A stretch of DNA of 64,000 nt from Seonamhaeicola sp. S2-3 (GCF_001971785.1 NZ_CP019389.1:2057001-2121000), one strand, 5' to 3'. Positions 32,805 through 41,686 are shown, numbered from the stretch's first letter. Notes: generated by a model not told the origin, from the sequence alone. Program-made: numbers and translations.

Positions 32805-32854
32805 CGAGGCTTTATATGTGTAAATTAAAATAATAAATTTAAATATAAGTCTCG
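32805..32854 (+). promoter_or_regulatory. Antiterminator of the aromatic operon attenuator
   Basis: CGAGGCTTTATAT (32805-32817) can pair with ATATAAGTCTCG (32843-32854), twelve pairs with one G-U and one bulged base. The 3' strand includes the whole left arm of the terminator at 32847-32854, so the two structures are mutually exclusive. A ribosome resting at the leader stop (32797-32799) would cover the 5' strand and allow termination. Confidence 0.8.
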
Positions 32855-32876
32855 GTGAAAATCGGGACTTTTTTTT
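32847..32876 (+). terminator. Attenuator terminator immediately upstream of pheA
   Basis: AAGTCTCG (32847-32854) pairs with CGGGACTT (32863-32870) with one G-U pair, loop GTGAAAAT, followed by eight T residues that run right up to the pheA ATG at 32877. It is an intrinsic terminator by form, placed between the leader peptide and the first structural gene. Confidence 0.9.
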
Positions 32877-33704
32877 ATGATAAAATCAGTAGCAATACAA
32901 GGAGTAAAGGGATCTTATCATCATATTGTTTCAGAACAATTTTTTGATAATTCAGTAGAACTTATAGAATGTTTAACATTTGATAGAGTGGTTGAGGTTT
33001 TAACCACCAAGCACTGTGACGCAGCTATTATGGCTTTAGAAAACTCTATTGCAGGTTCTATAATCCCAAATTACGCATTAATAGATAGCCATAATTTACA
33101 TATTGTTGGAGAACATTATTTAGATATCCAGCATAACCTAATGGCGTTGCCAGGGCAAAGTATAGAAGATATAAAAGAGGTGTATTCTCACCCAATGGCA
33201 CTATTACAATGTAAGGAGTTCTTTAAAAAACATCCTCATATTAAATTAGTAGAGGATAAAGATACCGCAGAGGTAGCAGATAGAATACATAGCAATCAAC
33301 TTAAAAATGTAGGTGCAATTGCCAGTGTTTTGGCAGCTAAAATTTTTGAGCTAGATATTTTGGCTAGCAGTATCCAAACTATAAAAAATAATGAGACTCG
33401 TTTTGCTATTGTAAAAAGAACCAATTCGGAAGTGTCGCAAAGCGAAATAAATAAAGCGTCTATAAAATTTGAGGCTAACCATAAAAGAGGAAGTTTAGCC
33501 ACCATTTTAAATGTAATGAGCGATTGTAAATTGAATTTAACTAAAATACAATCCTTACCAATTATTGAAACACCTTGGAAGTATGCCTTTTTTGTTGATG
33601 TTACTTTTGAAGATTACAGCGATTTCCAAAAAGCAAAATCGCTTATAGAAATAATGGCCGAAGGATTTAAAATATTAGGTGAATATAAAAATGCAAAGTT
33701 ATGA
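32877..33704 (+). CDS. pheA: Prephenate dehydratase PheA
   Basis: A 275-residue enzyme that converts prephenate to phenylpyruvate for phenylalanine. The periplasmic-binding-like catalytic domain runs from VAIQGVKGSYHH to the catalytic NNETRFAIVKR (Thr-Arg-Phe). A C-terminal ACT domain follows from about residue 195 (SIKFEANHKRGSLATILN, then ESLP-type QSLPIIETPWKYAFFVDV), which normally senses phenylalanine. No chorismate mutase domain is attached; that activity is fused to the DAHP synthase later in the operon. It overlaps the aminotransferase gene by 4 bp. The start is set immediately after the terminator T-run. Confidence 0.95.
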   Translation: MIKSVAIQGVKGSYHHIVSEQFFDNSVELIECLTFDRVVEVLTTKHCDAAIMALENSIAGSIIPNYALIDSHNLHIVGEHYLDIQHNLMALPGQSIEDIKEVYSHPMALLQCKEFFKKHPHIKLVEDKDTAEVADRIHSNQLKNVGAIASVLAAKIFELDILASSIQTIKNNETRFAIVKRTNSEVSQSEINKASIKFEANHKRGSLATILNVMSDCKLNLTKIQSLPIIETPWKYAFFVDVTFEDYSDFQKAKSLIEIMAEGFKILGEYKNAKL

Positions 33705-34846
33705 TTGAAGTAGCTAACAGATTGCATACCGTACAAGAATACTATTTCTCAAGAAAATTGAGAGAAGTGAATACCATGATTGCAGAGGGTAAACCCGTTA
33801 TTAATTTGGGTATTGGTAGTCCAGATATGCAACCACCACAAAAGGTAATTGAAGCTATAACAAGTAGTTTAAAAGAAGTTAACGCTCATAAATATCAAAG
33901 TTATCAAGGGGTTCCAGAGTTGCGCGAAGCTATGGCATCATTTTATAAAGAGCAATTTTCTGTTAACGTAAATCCTGCTAATGAAATTCTTCCTTTAATG
34001 GGGAGTAAAGAAGGTATTATGCATATATCAATGGCTTACCTAAATGAAGGCGATGCTGTTTTAATTCCAAACCCAGGTTATCCAACTTACCAATCTGTAA
34101 CCAAATTGGTAGGCGCTACACCCGTTTTTTACGAATTAGACGCTGCAAATAATTGGTTGCCAAATATTGATGCACTAGAAAAGTTAGATTTAAGCAATGT
34201 TAAGTTAATGTGGGTAAATTATCCGCATATGCCAACAGGAGCACAACCAACAGAAGCTGCTTTTAAGAGTTTAGTCGCTTTTGCCAAACGTCATAACATC
34301 TTAATTGTAAATGATAATCCATATAGTTTTGTGCTTAATGACAACCCCACAAGTATTCTAAATATAGATGGAGCAAAAGAAGTTTGTTTAGAGTTAAACT
34401 CTTTAAGCAAAACCTTTAATATGGCTGGTTGGCGAGTAGGTATGGTTTTGGGTAGTAGTGAACATATTAGTAACATTTTAAAAGTAAAAAGTAACATGGA
34501 TTCGGGCATGTTTTATGGCATTCAAAAAGGCGCTATAGAAGCCTTAAAATGTTCTAAAAATTGGTTTGTAGCATTAAACAATGTATATAAAAAACGTAGA
34601 GATTTGGTTTGGAAATTAGCCAAAACTCTTAATTGTACTTATGATGAAAACGCTACAGGTATGTTTGTTTGGGCTAAATTACCACATGGTATAAAGTCTG
34701 AAGAGTTTATTGATATCATTCTAAAAAACAACCATGTGTTTATAACACCAGGAACCATTTTTGGTAGCCAAGGTGAAGGGTACATAAGGTTTTCACTTTG
34801 TGCACCGGCAGAAGTAATAGAAGAATGTATAGTAAGAATTAAGTAG
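33701..34846 (+). CDS. Class I/II aminotransferase of the aromatic operon
   Basis: A 381-residue fold-type I PLP aminotransferase. Motifs include INLGIGSPDMQPPQKVIEA, the GSKEGIMH substrate loop, NPGYPTY, the PLP lysine in SLSKTFNMAGWRVG and the C-terminal RFSLCAP arginine. The usual NYPNNPTG motif reads NYPHMPTGA. From its position between pheA and tyrA, with 4 bp and 1 bp junctions, it should transaminate phenylpyruvate and hydroxyphenylpyruvate, or prephenate (inference). Sequence similarity to LL-diaminopimelate and aspartate aminotransferases means the substrate cannot be fixed by motif alone. Confidence 0.85.
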   Translation: MIEVANRLHTVQEYYFSRKLREVNTMIAEGKPVINLGIGSPDMQPPQKVIEAITSSLKEVNAHKYQSYQGVPELREAMASFYKEQFSVNVNPANEILPLMGSKEGIMHISMAYLNEGDAVLIPNPGYPTYQSVTKLVGATPVFYELDAANNWLPNIDALEKLDLSNVKLMWVNYPHMPTGAQPTEAAFKSLVAFAKRHNILIVNDNPYSFVLNDNPTSILNIDGAKEVCLELNSLSKTFNMAGWRVGMVLGSSEHISNILKVKSNMDSGMFYGIQKGAIEALKCSKNWFVALNNVYKKRRDLVWKLAKTLNCTYDENATGMFVWAKLPHGIKSEEFIDIILKNNHVFITPGTIFGSQGEGYIRFSLCAPAEVIEECIVRIK

Positions 34847-34847
34847 T

Positions 34848-35699
34848 ATGAAGAATATATATTTCATAGGAATTGGATTAATAGGCGGTAGTCTTGCTAA
34901 AGATATAAAGAAGCATAACCCAGATACTGTTATACATGGTATAAGCAGAAAAGATGCTACTTTAGAGCAAGCCTTATCATTAAATTTAATAGACAAAAAA
35001 GCCACTTTTGATGATATTGAACAAGCCGATTTGGTTATTGTATCTATTCCAGTTGATGCCACGGTAAAACTATTACCAACCATACTAGATAAAGTTCCAG
35101 ATAATGCTTTGGTAATAGATGCGGGCTCAACAAAAGAAGCCATATGTAAAGCCGTAGAAAATCATCCTAAAAGGAGAAATTTTTTAGCAGCACACCCCAT
35201 TGCAGGTACCGAACATTCGGGTCCAAGTGCAGCCATTAGTGGCTTATTTGAAGGTAAAACAAATATTATTTGCGAAGTAGAAAAAACAGCCTTTAAACTT
35301 CAGGAAAAAGCCTTAGAGATTTTTAGAAATTTAGGAATGCGTATTCGTTATATGAATCCAGAAGCCCATGATAAGCATATAGCCTATGTTTCTCACTTAT
35401 CGCACATTAGCTCCTTTATGTTAGGTAAAACGGTTATTGATAAAGAACGAAACGAACGCGATATTTTTGATATGGCAGGCAGTGGTTTTGCTTCAACAGT
35501 AAGGCTAGCTAAAAGTTCACCTGAAATGTGGACTCCCATTTTCAAACAAAATAAAGACAATGTTATAGAAACATTAGAAGAATATATAAACAACCTTTCT
35601 CATTTTAAAGACTTAATGAAACAAGATAATTTTGAAGCCATTTTTGATGAGATGAAAAACACAAATTATATAAAAGAGATATTAAACGGAATCAATTAA
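34848..35699 (+). CDS. tyrA: Prephenate dehydrogenase TyrA
   Basis: A 283-residue NAD-dependent enzyme converting prephenate to 4-hydroxyphenylpyruvate for tyrosine. The Rossmann loop FIGIGLIGGSLAKDI opens the protein. VIDAGSTKEAI, the catalytic AAHPIAGTEHSGPSAA and HDKHIAYVSHLSHISSFML follow, then the helical dimer domain. There is no mutase or ACT domain, so feedback must come from elsewhere, such as the attenuator. The start codon lies one base after the aminotransferase stop region. Confidence 0.93.
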   Translation: MKNIYFIGIGLIGGSLAKDIKKHNPDTVIHGISRKDATLEQALSLNLIDKKATFDDIEQADLVIVSIPVDATVKLLPTILDKVPDNALVIDAGSTKEAICKAVENHPKRRNFLAAHPIAGTEHSGPSAAISGLFEGKTNIICEVEKTAFKLQEKALEIFRNLGMRIRYMNPEAHDKHIAYVSHLSHISSFMLGKTVIDKERNERDIFDMAGSGFASTVRLAKSSPEMWTPIFKQNKDNVIETLEEYINNLSHFKDLMKQDNFEAIFDEMKNTNYIKEILNGIN

Positions 35700-35786
35700 C
35701 AAAAAAAACAATAATAAAATCCCAAATTCTAATAGGCATTAATACTTGGATTTTGGAATTGGAAGCTTGAAATTTTATTAAAAATT

Positions 35787-36869
35787 ATGGAAAACAAAAA
35801 AGAATTAAGAAGTTGGTTAGATGATTTAAATTTAGATCATCCGTTAGTGATTGCAGGACCATGTAGTGCAGAAACAGAAGAGCAAGTATTAAAAATTGCT
35901 CATGAATTAAAAGATACAGACGTAACTTATTTTAGAGCGGGTATCTGGAAACCAAGAACCAGACCTGGTAATTTTGAAGGCGTGGGAGCTTTAGGGCTAA
36001 AGTGGCTACAAAAAGTAAAAGAAGAAACAGGAATGAAAGTTTGTACAGAAGTAGCCAATGCTGCTCATGTAAAACTAGCTTTAGAGCATGATATTGACAT
36101 GCTTTGGATTGGAGCTCGCTCAACAGTTTCTCCATTTATCATGCAAGAAATTGCAGATGCTTTAGAAGGTACAGATAAACCAGTATTAATTAAAAATCCT
36201 GTTAACCCAGATTTAGCACTTTGGTTAGGAGGGATTGAAAGAATTTATAGTTCTGGCGTTAAAAATATTGGCGCTATTCATAGAGGGTTTTCTACTTATG
36301 AAAAAACCAAATACAGAAATAACCCTAACTGGCAAATGGCTATTGAATTTCAAAACAAATTCCCAGATATTCCATTAATTAACGATCCTTCTCATATTAC
36401 AGGTAAGAGAGATATGGTTTTTGATGTATCTCAAGTTGCTTTAGATTTAAATTTTGATGGTTTAATGATAGAAACACATCATAACCCAGAAAAAGCATGG
36501 AGTGATGCAGCACAACAAGTAACACCAAATACCTTAGTTCAAATCATGAGAGATTTAAAGGTTAAAAAAGAAGAAGATCCAGAGGCAGATTACAATAATA
36601 AACTTGATAATTTAAGAGCCCAAATAGATGTTGTAGATCATGAAATTATTGAACTTTTAGGAAAACGCATGCAAGTATCTGATGGTATTGGAAAGCTTAA
36701 AAAAGAGAAAAATCTTTCTGTTTTACAAAGTAAACGTTGGAATGAGATTTTAGGTAGAATGGTACTTGAAGGTCAAGAACATGGTTTAAGTGAAGAGTTT
36801 ATCTTAAAAATGTTTAAAGCTATTCACCAAGAATCTATTAACCACCAAGAGAAAATTATTAACGGTTAA
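35787..36869 (+). CDS. Bifunctional DAHP synthase / chorismate mutase
   Basis: A 360-residue fusion. Residues 1-265 are a type I-beta 3-deoxy-7-phosphoheptulonate synthase (PLVIAGPCSAETEEQ, YFRAGIWKPRTRPGNFEG, IGARSTVSPF, NDPSHITGKRD, GLMIETHHNPEKA). Residues 275-360 are an AroQ-type chorismate mutase (LRAQIDVVDHEIIELLGKRM, with the later IHQESINHQEKI helix). It joins the first step of the shikimate pathway to the branch-point step that feeds pheA and tyrA, and mutase-based feedback is typical of such fusions. It is the last gene of the attenuated operon and is followed by a terminator. Confidence 0.94.
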   Translation: MENKKELRSWLDDLNLDHPLVIAGPCSAETEEQVLKIAHELKDTDVTYFRAGIWKPRTRPGNFEGVGALGLKWLQKVKEETGMKVCTEVANAAHVKLALEHDIDMLWIGARSTVSPFIMQEIADALEGTDKPVLIKNPVNPDLALWLGGIERIYSSGVKNIGAIHRGFSTYEKTKYRNNPNWQMAIEFQNKFPDIPLINDPSHITGKRDMVFDVSQVALDLNFDGLMIETHHNPEKAWSDAAQQVTPNTLVQIMRDLKVKKEEDPEADYNNKLDNLRAQIDVVDHEIIELLGKRMQVSDGIGKLKKEKNLSVLQSKRWNEILGRMVLEGQEHGLSEEFILKMFKAIHQESINHQEKIING

Positions 36870-36890
36870 TAATAAGTAATTTATATAAAT

Positions 36891-36923
36891 AAAAATGCCT
36901 CACATTTGCGAGGCATTTTTTTA
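36891..36923 (+). terminator. Intrinsic terminator of the aromatic operon
   Basis: AAAAATGCCTC (36891-36901) pairs with GAGGCATTTTT (36910-36920) around ACATTTGC, then further T residues. The A-rich 5' side means it could also end the convergent minus-strand gene at 36937. Confidence 0.9.
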
Positions 36924-36936
36924 TGAGTAATGTTTT

Positions 36937-37386
36937 TTATTTACTTCTTCTAAAAAAGTATCTAGTAATAAAAATACCTTGTCCATCTCCTTTACCACCT
37001 TCACTTTCAACACCGGTATTTACAAAAGCAAGTTCCCATCCTTCTTCAATCATAGTGTTAATTTTAGAAGTAATAATAGCATCATTTGCTGCAATATTTT
37101 GAAATCTAATACCTCCTAAATTATAAAAGTTTAAAAGTTTTGTTTCGTCATAACCTTTCACTCTAATTTCGCCACGTTTAGATTTATTACGTGTATTGTC
37201 TTCTTCAGTTTGTGTAGTTGTAAATTCTTTGTAATCTTTGGTGTCATTAGCACTTATAATTCTAGAACGTCCTAGTCCGTTAGGGACAATAGATTCCACA
37301 CTAGTAATAACTTTATACTCATATTGAGCATTAACCTCAGTTAAACCAAATACTGCAATAGCAATAATTAAAATTAATTTTTTCAT
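36937..37386 (-). CDS. Small secreted protein of unknown function
   Basis: A 149-residue protein with signal peptide MKKLILIIAIAVFGLTEVNA, probably cleaved before QYEYKV. The rest, with YEYKVITS near the start and INTMIEEGWELAFVNTG later, faintly recalls DUF4177-type small beta/alpha proteins. That resemblance is weak and no function follows from it. Two Lys/Arg-rich stretches and the terminal FFRRSK are notable. It stands alone between convergent and divergent neighbours and shares a likely bidirectional terminator with the aromatic operon. Confidence 0.75.
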   Translation of the reverse strand: MKKLILIIAIAVFGLTEVNAQYEYKVITSVESIVPNGLGRSRIISANDTKDYKEFTTTQTEEDNTRNKSKRGEIRVKGYDETKLLNFYNLGGIRFQNIAANDAIITSKINTMIEEGWELAFVNTGVESEGGKGDGQGIFITRYFFRRSK

Positions 37387-37460
37387 GTTGTTGATTTGTT
37401 TATAAAATTTAATATGCCGAATATAGATGTATTCATATAAACTATATAATTATTTTAAGT

Positions 37461-37468
37461 TATTTTTG
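37461..37468 (+). promoter_or_regulatory. Promoter -7 element for rsgA-dtd-mazG
   Basis: TATTTTTG is a perfect TAnnTTTG match. It ends eight bases before the rsgA ATG at 37477, so the transcript would have almost no 5' leader. Confidence 0.55.
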
Positions 37469-37476
37469 GAATAAAT

Positions 37477-38427
37477 ATGACAGGACTAGTTTATAAATCT
37501 ACCGGAAGTTGGTATACCGTTAAAACCCAGTTGGGTGAAACCTACCAATGCAGAATAAAAGGGAAGTTCCGTATTAAAGGCATTAAAAGCACCAATCCAA
37601 TAGCGGTAGGTGATGTGGTTGATTTTGAATTAGAAAAAGCTAACGATGTTGAATCTGGTATTATATACAACATACACGAGAGAAAAAATTACATTGTACG
37701 TAAATCCGTAAACCTCTCTAAACAAACCCATATTATTGCTGCTAACCTAGATCAGGTTTTTTTAATGATAACCATTAATAATCCGCCTACATTAACAAGT
37801 TTTATAGATAGGTTTTTAGTAACTGCAGAGGCGTATTCAATTAAAACTATTTTAATTTTTAATAAATTAGATGCTTATGATGAAGAAGCACTTTTAGAAG
37901 CAAAATATTTAGCACATATTTATAGAAAAATAGGGTATGAGTGTATAGGTGTTTCGGCAAAAACCGGAAAAAATGTAGATAAGATAAAAGCCATGATGAA
38001 AGATAAAGTGAGCATGTTTTCTGGTCACTCAGGGGTTGGTAAATCTACTTTAGTAAATACTATTCAACCTAATTTAAATTTAAAAACAAAAGAAATTTCA
38101 ACCTTACATATGCAGGGGCAACATACTACTACTTTTGCAGAAATGTTTGATACTGATTTTGGAGGAAAAATAATTGATACACCTGGAATAAAAGGTTTTG
38201 GTGTGGTAGATATGGATAAAGAAGAAGTAGGTGATTATTTTCCTGAAATTTTTGCTTTAAAGCAAGATTGTAAGTTTAATAATTGTTTGCATTTACAAGA
38301 ACCAAAATGCGCTGTAAAAAAAGCAGTAGAAGCCGATGAAATAGCCTATTCCCGCTACAGAAGCTACCTGCAAATTATAGAAGGTGAAGATGAAAATTAC
38401 AGAACTGATAATTGGGATAAAGAATGA
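37477..38427 (+). CDS. rsgA: Ribosome small-subunit-dependent GTPase RsgA
   Basis: A 316-residue circularly permuted GTPase that assists late 30S subunit maturation. An N-terminal OB fold (TGLVYKSTGSWYTVKT) is followed by G4 (FNKLDA), then G1 (SGHSGVGKSTLVN) and G3 (DTPGIKGFG), in the permuted order that marks the family. The C-terminal zinc-binding knuckle CKFNNCLHLQEPKC supplies Cys, Cys, His and Cys. It overlaps the dtd start by 4 bp, so both are translated together. Confidence 0.96.
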   Translation: MTGLVYKSTGSWYTVKTQLGETYQCRIKGKFRIKGIKSTNPIAVGDVVDFELEKANDVESGIIYNIHERKNYIVRKSVNLSKQTHIIAANLDQVFLMITINNPPTLTSFIDRFLVTAEAYSIKTILIFNKLDAYDEEALLEAKYLAHIYRKIGYECIGVSAKTGKNVDKIKAMMKDKVSMFSGHSGVGKSTLVNTIQPNLNLKTKEISTLHMQGQHTTTFAEMFDTDFGGKIIDTPGIKGFGVVDMDKEEVGDYFPEIFALKQDCKFNNCLHLQEPKCAVKKAVEADEIAYSRYRSYLQIIEGEDENYRTDNWDKE

Positions 38428-38876
38428 AAATAGTAATTCAAAGAGTATCTGAAGCTAGTGTAACTGTTGAAGGAGAAAGAGTTGCTGAAATAAATAACGG
38501 ACTCTTAATTCTTTTAGGAATAGTAAACGAAGATACACAAGAAGATATTAAATGGCTAACTAATAAAATTGTCAACTTACGTATTTTTAGTGATGAAAAT
38601 GATGTAATGAACAAATCTATAAAAGATGTTGATGGTAATATTATAGTGGTAAGTCAGTTTACATTACATGCACTAACCAAAAAAGGAAACAGACCAAGCT
38701 ATATTAAAGCGGCTAAACCAGATATTGCCATTCCATTATATCAAACGTTTATTAAACAATTAGAATCAGACTTGGGTAAAAAAGTTCAAACAGGACAGTT
38801 TGGAGCCATGATGCAAGTAGCGTTAGTAAATGATGGCCCTGTAACAATAATTATAGATTCTAAGAACAAAGAGTAA
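38424..38876 (+). CDS. dtd: D-aminoacyl-tRNA deacylase Dtd
   Basis: A 150-residue proofreading enzyme that removes D-amino acids from mischarged tRNA. MKIVIQRVSEASVTVEGE is the family start. The active-site motifs are VVSQFTLHA and the cis Gly-Pro of VNDGPVTI. GNRPSYIKAA lies between. Full length for the family. It lies between rsgA (4 bp overlap) and a MazG-like gene. Confidence 0.96.
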   Translation: MKIVIQRVSEASVTVEGERVAEINNGLLILLGIVNEDTQEDIKWLTNKIVNLRIFSDENDVMNKSIKDVDGNIIVVSQFTLHALTKKGNRPSYIKAAKPDIAIPLYQTFIKQLESDLGKKVQTGQFGAMMQVALVNDGPVTIIIDSKNKE

Positions 38877-38887
38877 ATAATAAAGAT

Positions 38888-39217
38888 ATGGATATAAAAA
38901 ACGCTCAAAAAGTTGTAGATAATTGGATTAATGAACACGGTGTACGTTATTTTAATGAACTAACCAATATGGCGCAACTTACTGAAGAAGTAGGTGAGGT
39001 TGCTAGAATAATAGCGCGTCGCTATGGTGAGCAAAGCGAAAAAGAAAGTGATAAGGATAAAGATTTAGGTGAAGAACTTGCCGATGTACTCTTTGTAGTA
39101 CTATGTCTTGCTAACCAAACAGGGGTTGATTTACAAGCCGCTTTTGATAAGCGTATGGATAAAAAAGCAAAACGAGACCATGACAGGCACCATCAAAATG
39201 AAAAATTAAAATCATGA
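38888..39217 (+). CDS. MazG-like nucleotide pyrophosphohydrolase
   Basis: A 109-residue all-alpha NTP pyrophosphohydrolase. The metal-binding pattern is complete: LTEEVGEVARII provides the E-x-x-E pair and LGEELADVLFVVLCLA the E-x-x-D pair. Short MazG-type proteins hydrolyse non-canonical or excess nucleoside triphosphates to monophosphates; the preferred substrate cannot be read here. The C-terminus is a highly charged tail rich in Lys, Asp and His (DKRMDKKAKRDHDRHHQNEK). Last gene of the rsgA unit. Confidence 0.88.
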   Translation: MDIKNAQKVVDNWINEHGVRYFNELTNMAQLTEEVGEVARIIARRYGEQSEKESDKDKDLGEELADVLFVVLCLANQTGVDLQAAFDKRMDKKAKRDHDRHHQNEKLKS

Positions 39218-39289
39218 AAATAAATTGAAATTCAAAAGGTTCAAGTGTTTTGTACACTATAAAACCTCTCAGATGAAATAATTTATATT

Positions 39290-39297
39290 TATATTTG
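39290..39297 (+). promoter_or_regulatory. Promoter -7 element for aroA, abutting a terminator
   Basis: TATATTTG is a perfect TAnnTTTG match. The base after it begins the hairpin at 39298-39319, so transcription from this promoter would start inside the hairpin's left arm and not form the terminator. Confidence 0.6.
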
Positions 39298-39324
39298 ACG
39301 CTTCTAATTTTAGAAGCGTTTTTT
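39298..39324 (+). terminator. Intrinsic terminator ending at the aroA start codon
   Basis: ACGCTTCTA (39298-39306) pairs with TAGAAGCGT (39311-39319) around ATTT, followed by six T residues; the aroA ATG is at 39326. It should stop transcripts coming from the rsgA-dtd-mazG unit. Confidence 0.85.
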
Positions 39325-39325
39325 A

Positions 39326-40543
39326 ATGGATATTACCCTACATAAATCAACTATACAACAACAATCTTCAATTGAAATTACAGGTTCTAAGAGCGAATCT
39401 AACAGATTACTGTTGTTACAAGCTTTGTTTCCAGAAATTGAGCTAACTAATGTGTCAAATTCTGATGATAGTAATTTAATGATTAAGGCATTAGCCTCAA
39501 AAGAAAAAGTAGTAGATATCCATCATGCAGGTACCGCCATGCGTTTTTTAACCGCCTATTTTTCGGTACAAGAAGGAAGAGATACACTACTTACAGGGTC
39601 TAAACGCATGAAAGAACGTCCTATTAAAATTTTGGTAGATGCTTTAAGAGAATTGGGGGCAGATATAAATTATGTTGAAAATGAAGGCTTTCCTCCCATA
39701 GCTATAAAAGGTAAAAAGTTAACCAAAAATAAAGTATCATTAAAAGCAAATGTGAGTAGCCAGTATATTTCGGCCTTATTGTTAATTGCTTCAAAATTAG
39801 AAAATGGTATAGAACTTACTTTAGAAGGCGATATTACTTCAGTGCCATATATTAATATGACATTAAGTCTGTTAAATGAAATAGGTGTTAAAACAGCTTT
39901 TGAAAATAATGTAATAACCGTTTATCCTTCAAACGCAAATCCAAAACCACTAGTTGTAGAGTCAGATTGGTCATCGGCATCTTATTACTTTAGTATTGCT
40001 GCTCTAACTGAGGTGGGAACAGAAATCACTTTGTCATCATATAAAGAAAATTCATTACAAGGCGATTCTGCACTTGTTGATATTTATAAACATTTTGGAG
40101 TGTCATCAAAATTTGATGGTAATAACATCACCTTAAAAAAGGAAACATCTGAAGTTAAACCGCTAACTTTAGATTTAAAAAACGCACCAGATATAGCGCA
40201 AACCATAGTAGTAACGTGTTTTGCTTTAGGAGTACCTTGTGATTTAACAGGATTGCATACATTAAAAATTAAAGAAACAGATAGGTTGGTAGCCTTAAAA
40301 ACTGAAATAGAAAAATTAGGAGGAAAAGTTGATATAACAGATAAATCACTTCACTTAAAAGCTTCAAACGGTATTAATGAACTGGTGCCAATAGCAACGT
40401 ATAATGACCATAGAATGGCCATGGCCTTTGCGCCAATAGCCTTAAAAAAACCAATTGTAATTGAAGATGCTATGGTAGTTTCTAAGTCGTATCCAACCTT
40501 TTGGGAAGATTTAAAATCTATAGGTTTTAAAATATCTCAATAA
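39326..40543 (+). CDS. aroA: 3-phosphoshikimate 1-carboxyvinyltransferase (EPSP synthase) AroA
   Basis: A 405-residue enzyme that adds the enolpyruvyl group of PEP to shikimate 3-phosphate. ITGSKSESNRLLLLQALFP carries the conserved Lys-Ser pair. HHAGTAMRFLTAYF, SSQYISALLL, SDWSSASYYFSIAAL and the TLKIKETDRLVALKTEIEKL segment are in order, ending with YNDHRMAMAFAPIAL. It is somewhat shorter than the 427-residue enterobacterial form, as is usual in Bacteroidetes. Its product leads to chorismate, used by the aromatic operon upstream. Confidence 0.95.
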   Translation: MDITLHKSTIQQQSSIEITGSKSESNRLLLLQALFPEIELTNVSNSDDSNLMIKALASKEKVVDIHHAGTAMRFLTAYFSVQEGRDTLLTGSKRMKERPIKILVDALRELGADINYVENEGFPPIAIKGKKLTKNKVSLKANVSSQYISALLLIASKLENGIELTLEGDITSVPYINMTLSLLNEIGVKTAFENNVITVYPSNANPKPLVVESDWSSASYYFSIAALTEVGTEITLSSYKENSLQGDSALVDIYKHFGVSSKFDGNNITLKKETSEVKPLTLDLKNAPDIAQTIVVTCFALGVPCDLTGLHTLKIKETDRLVALKTEIEKLGGKVDITDKSLHLKASNGINELVPIATYNDHRMAMAFAPIALKKPIVIEDAMVVSKSYPTFWEDLKSIGFKISQ

Positions 40544-40558
40544 TAATGACTTAAATAC

Positions 40559-40590
40559 TTGACAACCCCTATTCTCAGATTGTATATTTG
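40559..40590 (+). promoter_or_regulatory. Promoter of queA
   Basis: TTGAC begins at 40559 and TATATTTG lies at 40583-40590, a perfect TAnnTTTG with a spacer of about 20 bases. The transcript would start about 17 bp before the queA ATG. Confidence 0.65.
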
Positions 40591-40614
40591 CAACTTTCTA
40601 AAAAACAAAACTAG

Positions 40615-41664
40615 ATGAAATTATCAAACTTTGGCTTTAATTTACCCCCAGAACTATTAGCAGAATACCCTTCAGAAAACAGAGATGAAGCGCGTTTAAT
40701 GGTTTTAAACAGAAAAGAACAAACTATTGAACATAAATTATTTAAAGATATTATCGATTATTTTGATGAAGATGATGTTTTAATTTTAAATAATACTAAA
40801 GTATTTCCAGCTAGACTGTACGGTAATAAAGAAAAAACGGGTGCTAGAATTGAGGTGTTTTTATTAAGAGAACTTAATGAAGAACAACGCCTATGGGATG
40901 TTTTGGTAGACCCAGCTAGAAAAATTAGAATTGGAAACAAATTATATTTTGGTGATGATGATGCTTTAGTTGCAGAGGTAATTGATAACACAACATCACG
41001 TGGTAGAACGCTTCGTTTTTTATATGATGGTTCTTACACTGAATTCCGTAGAAAATTACAGGAGTTAGGCGAAACACCACTTCCTAAATACATAAAAAGA
41101 GAAGTTGAACCAGAAGACGAAGAGCGTTACCAAACTATTTATGCTAAAAAAGAAGGTGCTGTTGCTGCTCCAACTGCAGGGTTGCACTTTTCAAAGCATT
41201 TATTAAAACGTTTAGAAATTAAAGGTGTTAATTTTGCAGAGGTAACCTTACACGTAGGTTTAGGTACTTTTAACCCTGTTGAAGTAGAAGATCTTTCTAA
41301 ACATAAAATGGATAGTGAAGAAGTTACCATAGCTAAAGCTGCGGTTGAAACCGTTAATGAAGCTATTCAAAACAAAAAGCGTGTTTGTGCTGTGGGTACA
41401 ACTGCTATGAGAGCTATTGAAAGTTCTGTGTCTTCTAACGGATTGCTTAATGAAATTGATGGTTGGACAAATAAATTCATTTTTCCACCATACGATTTTA
41501 GTATAGCAAACTGTATGATTACTAATTTTCATACACCAAAATCTACACTTTTAATGATGGTGTCTGCTTTTGCGGGTCATGATTTTATTATGAAAGCTTA
41601 TGAAGAAGCTGTAAAAGAAAAGTATAAATTTTATAGTTATGGAGATGCCATGTTAATTATTTAA
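40615..41664 (+). CDS. queA: tRNA preQ1(34) S-adenosylmethionine ribosyltransferase-isomerase QueA
   Basis: A 349-residue enzyme that transfers the ribose of S-adenosylmethionine to 7-aminomethyl-7-deazaguanine in tRNA, forming epoxyqueuosine. The opening [22 protein letters not shown], the [14 protein letters not shown] segment, [34 protein letters not shown] and the [25 protein letters not shown]-type C-terminus (read in two shorter blocks) are characteristic. Full length. It has its own promoter upstream and terminator downstream, so it is monocistronic. Confidence 0.96.
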   Translation: MKLSNFGFNLPPELLAEYPSENRDEARLMVLNRKEQTIEHKLFKDIIDYFDEDDVLILNNTKVFPARLYGNKEKTGARIEVFLLRELNEEQRLWDVLVDPARKIRIGNKLYFGDDDALVAEVIDNTTSRGRTLRFLYDGSYTEFRRKLQELGETPLPKYIKREVEPEDEERYQTIYAKKEGAVAAPTAGLHFSKHLLKRLEIKGVNFAEVTLHVGLGTFNPVEVEDLSKHKMDSEEVTIAKAAVETVNEAIQNKKRVCAVGTTAMRAIESSVSSNGLLNEIDGWTNKFIFPPYDFSIANCMITNFHTPKSTLLMMVSAFAGHDFIMKAYEEAVKEKYKFYSYGDAMLII

Positions 41665-41686
41665 TCTAAGATAAAATAGAATGTAT

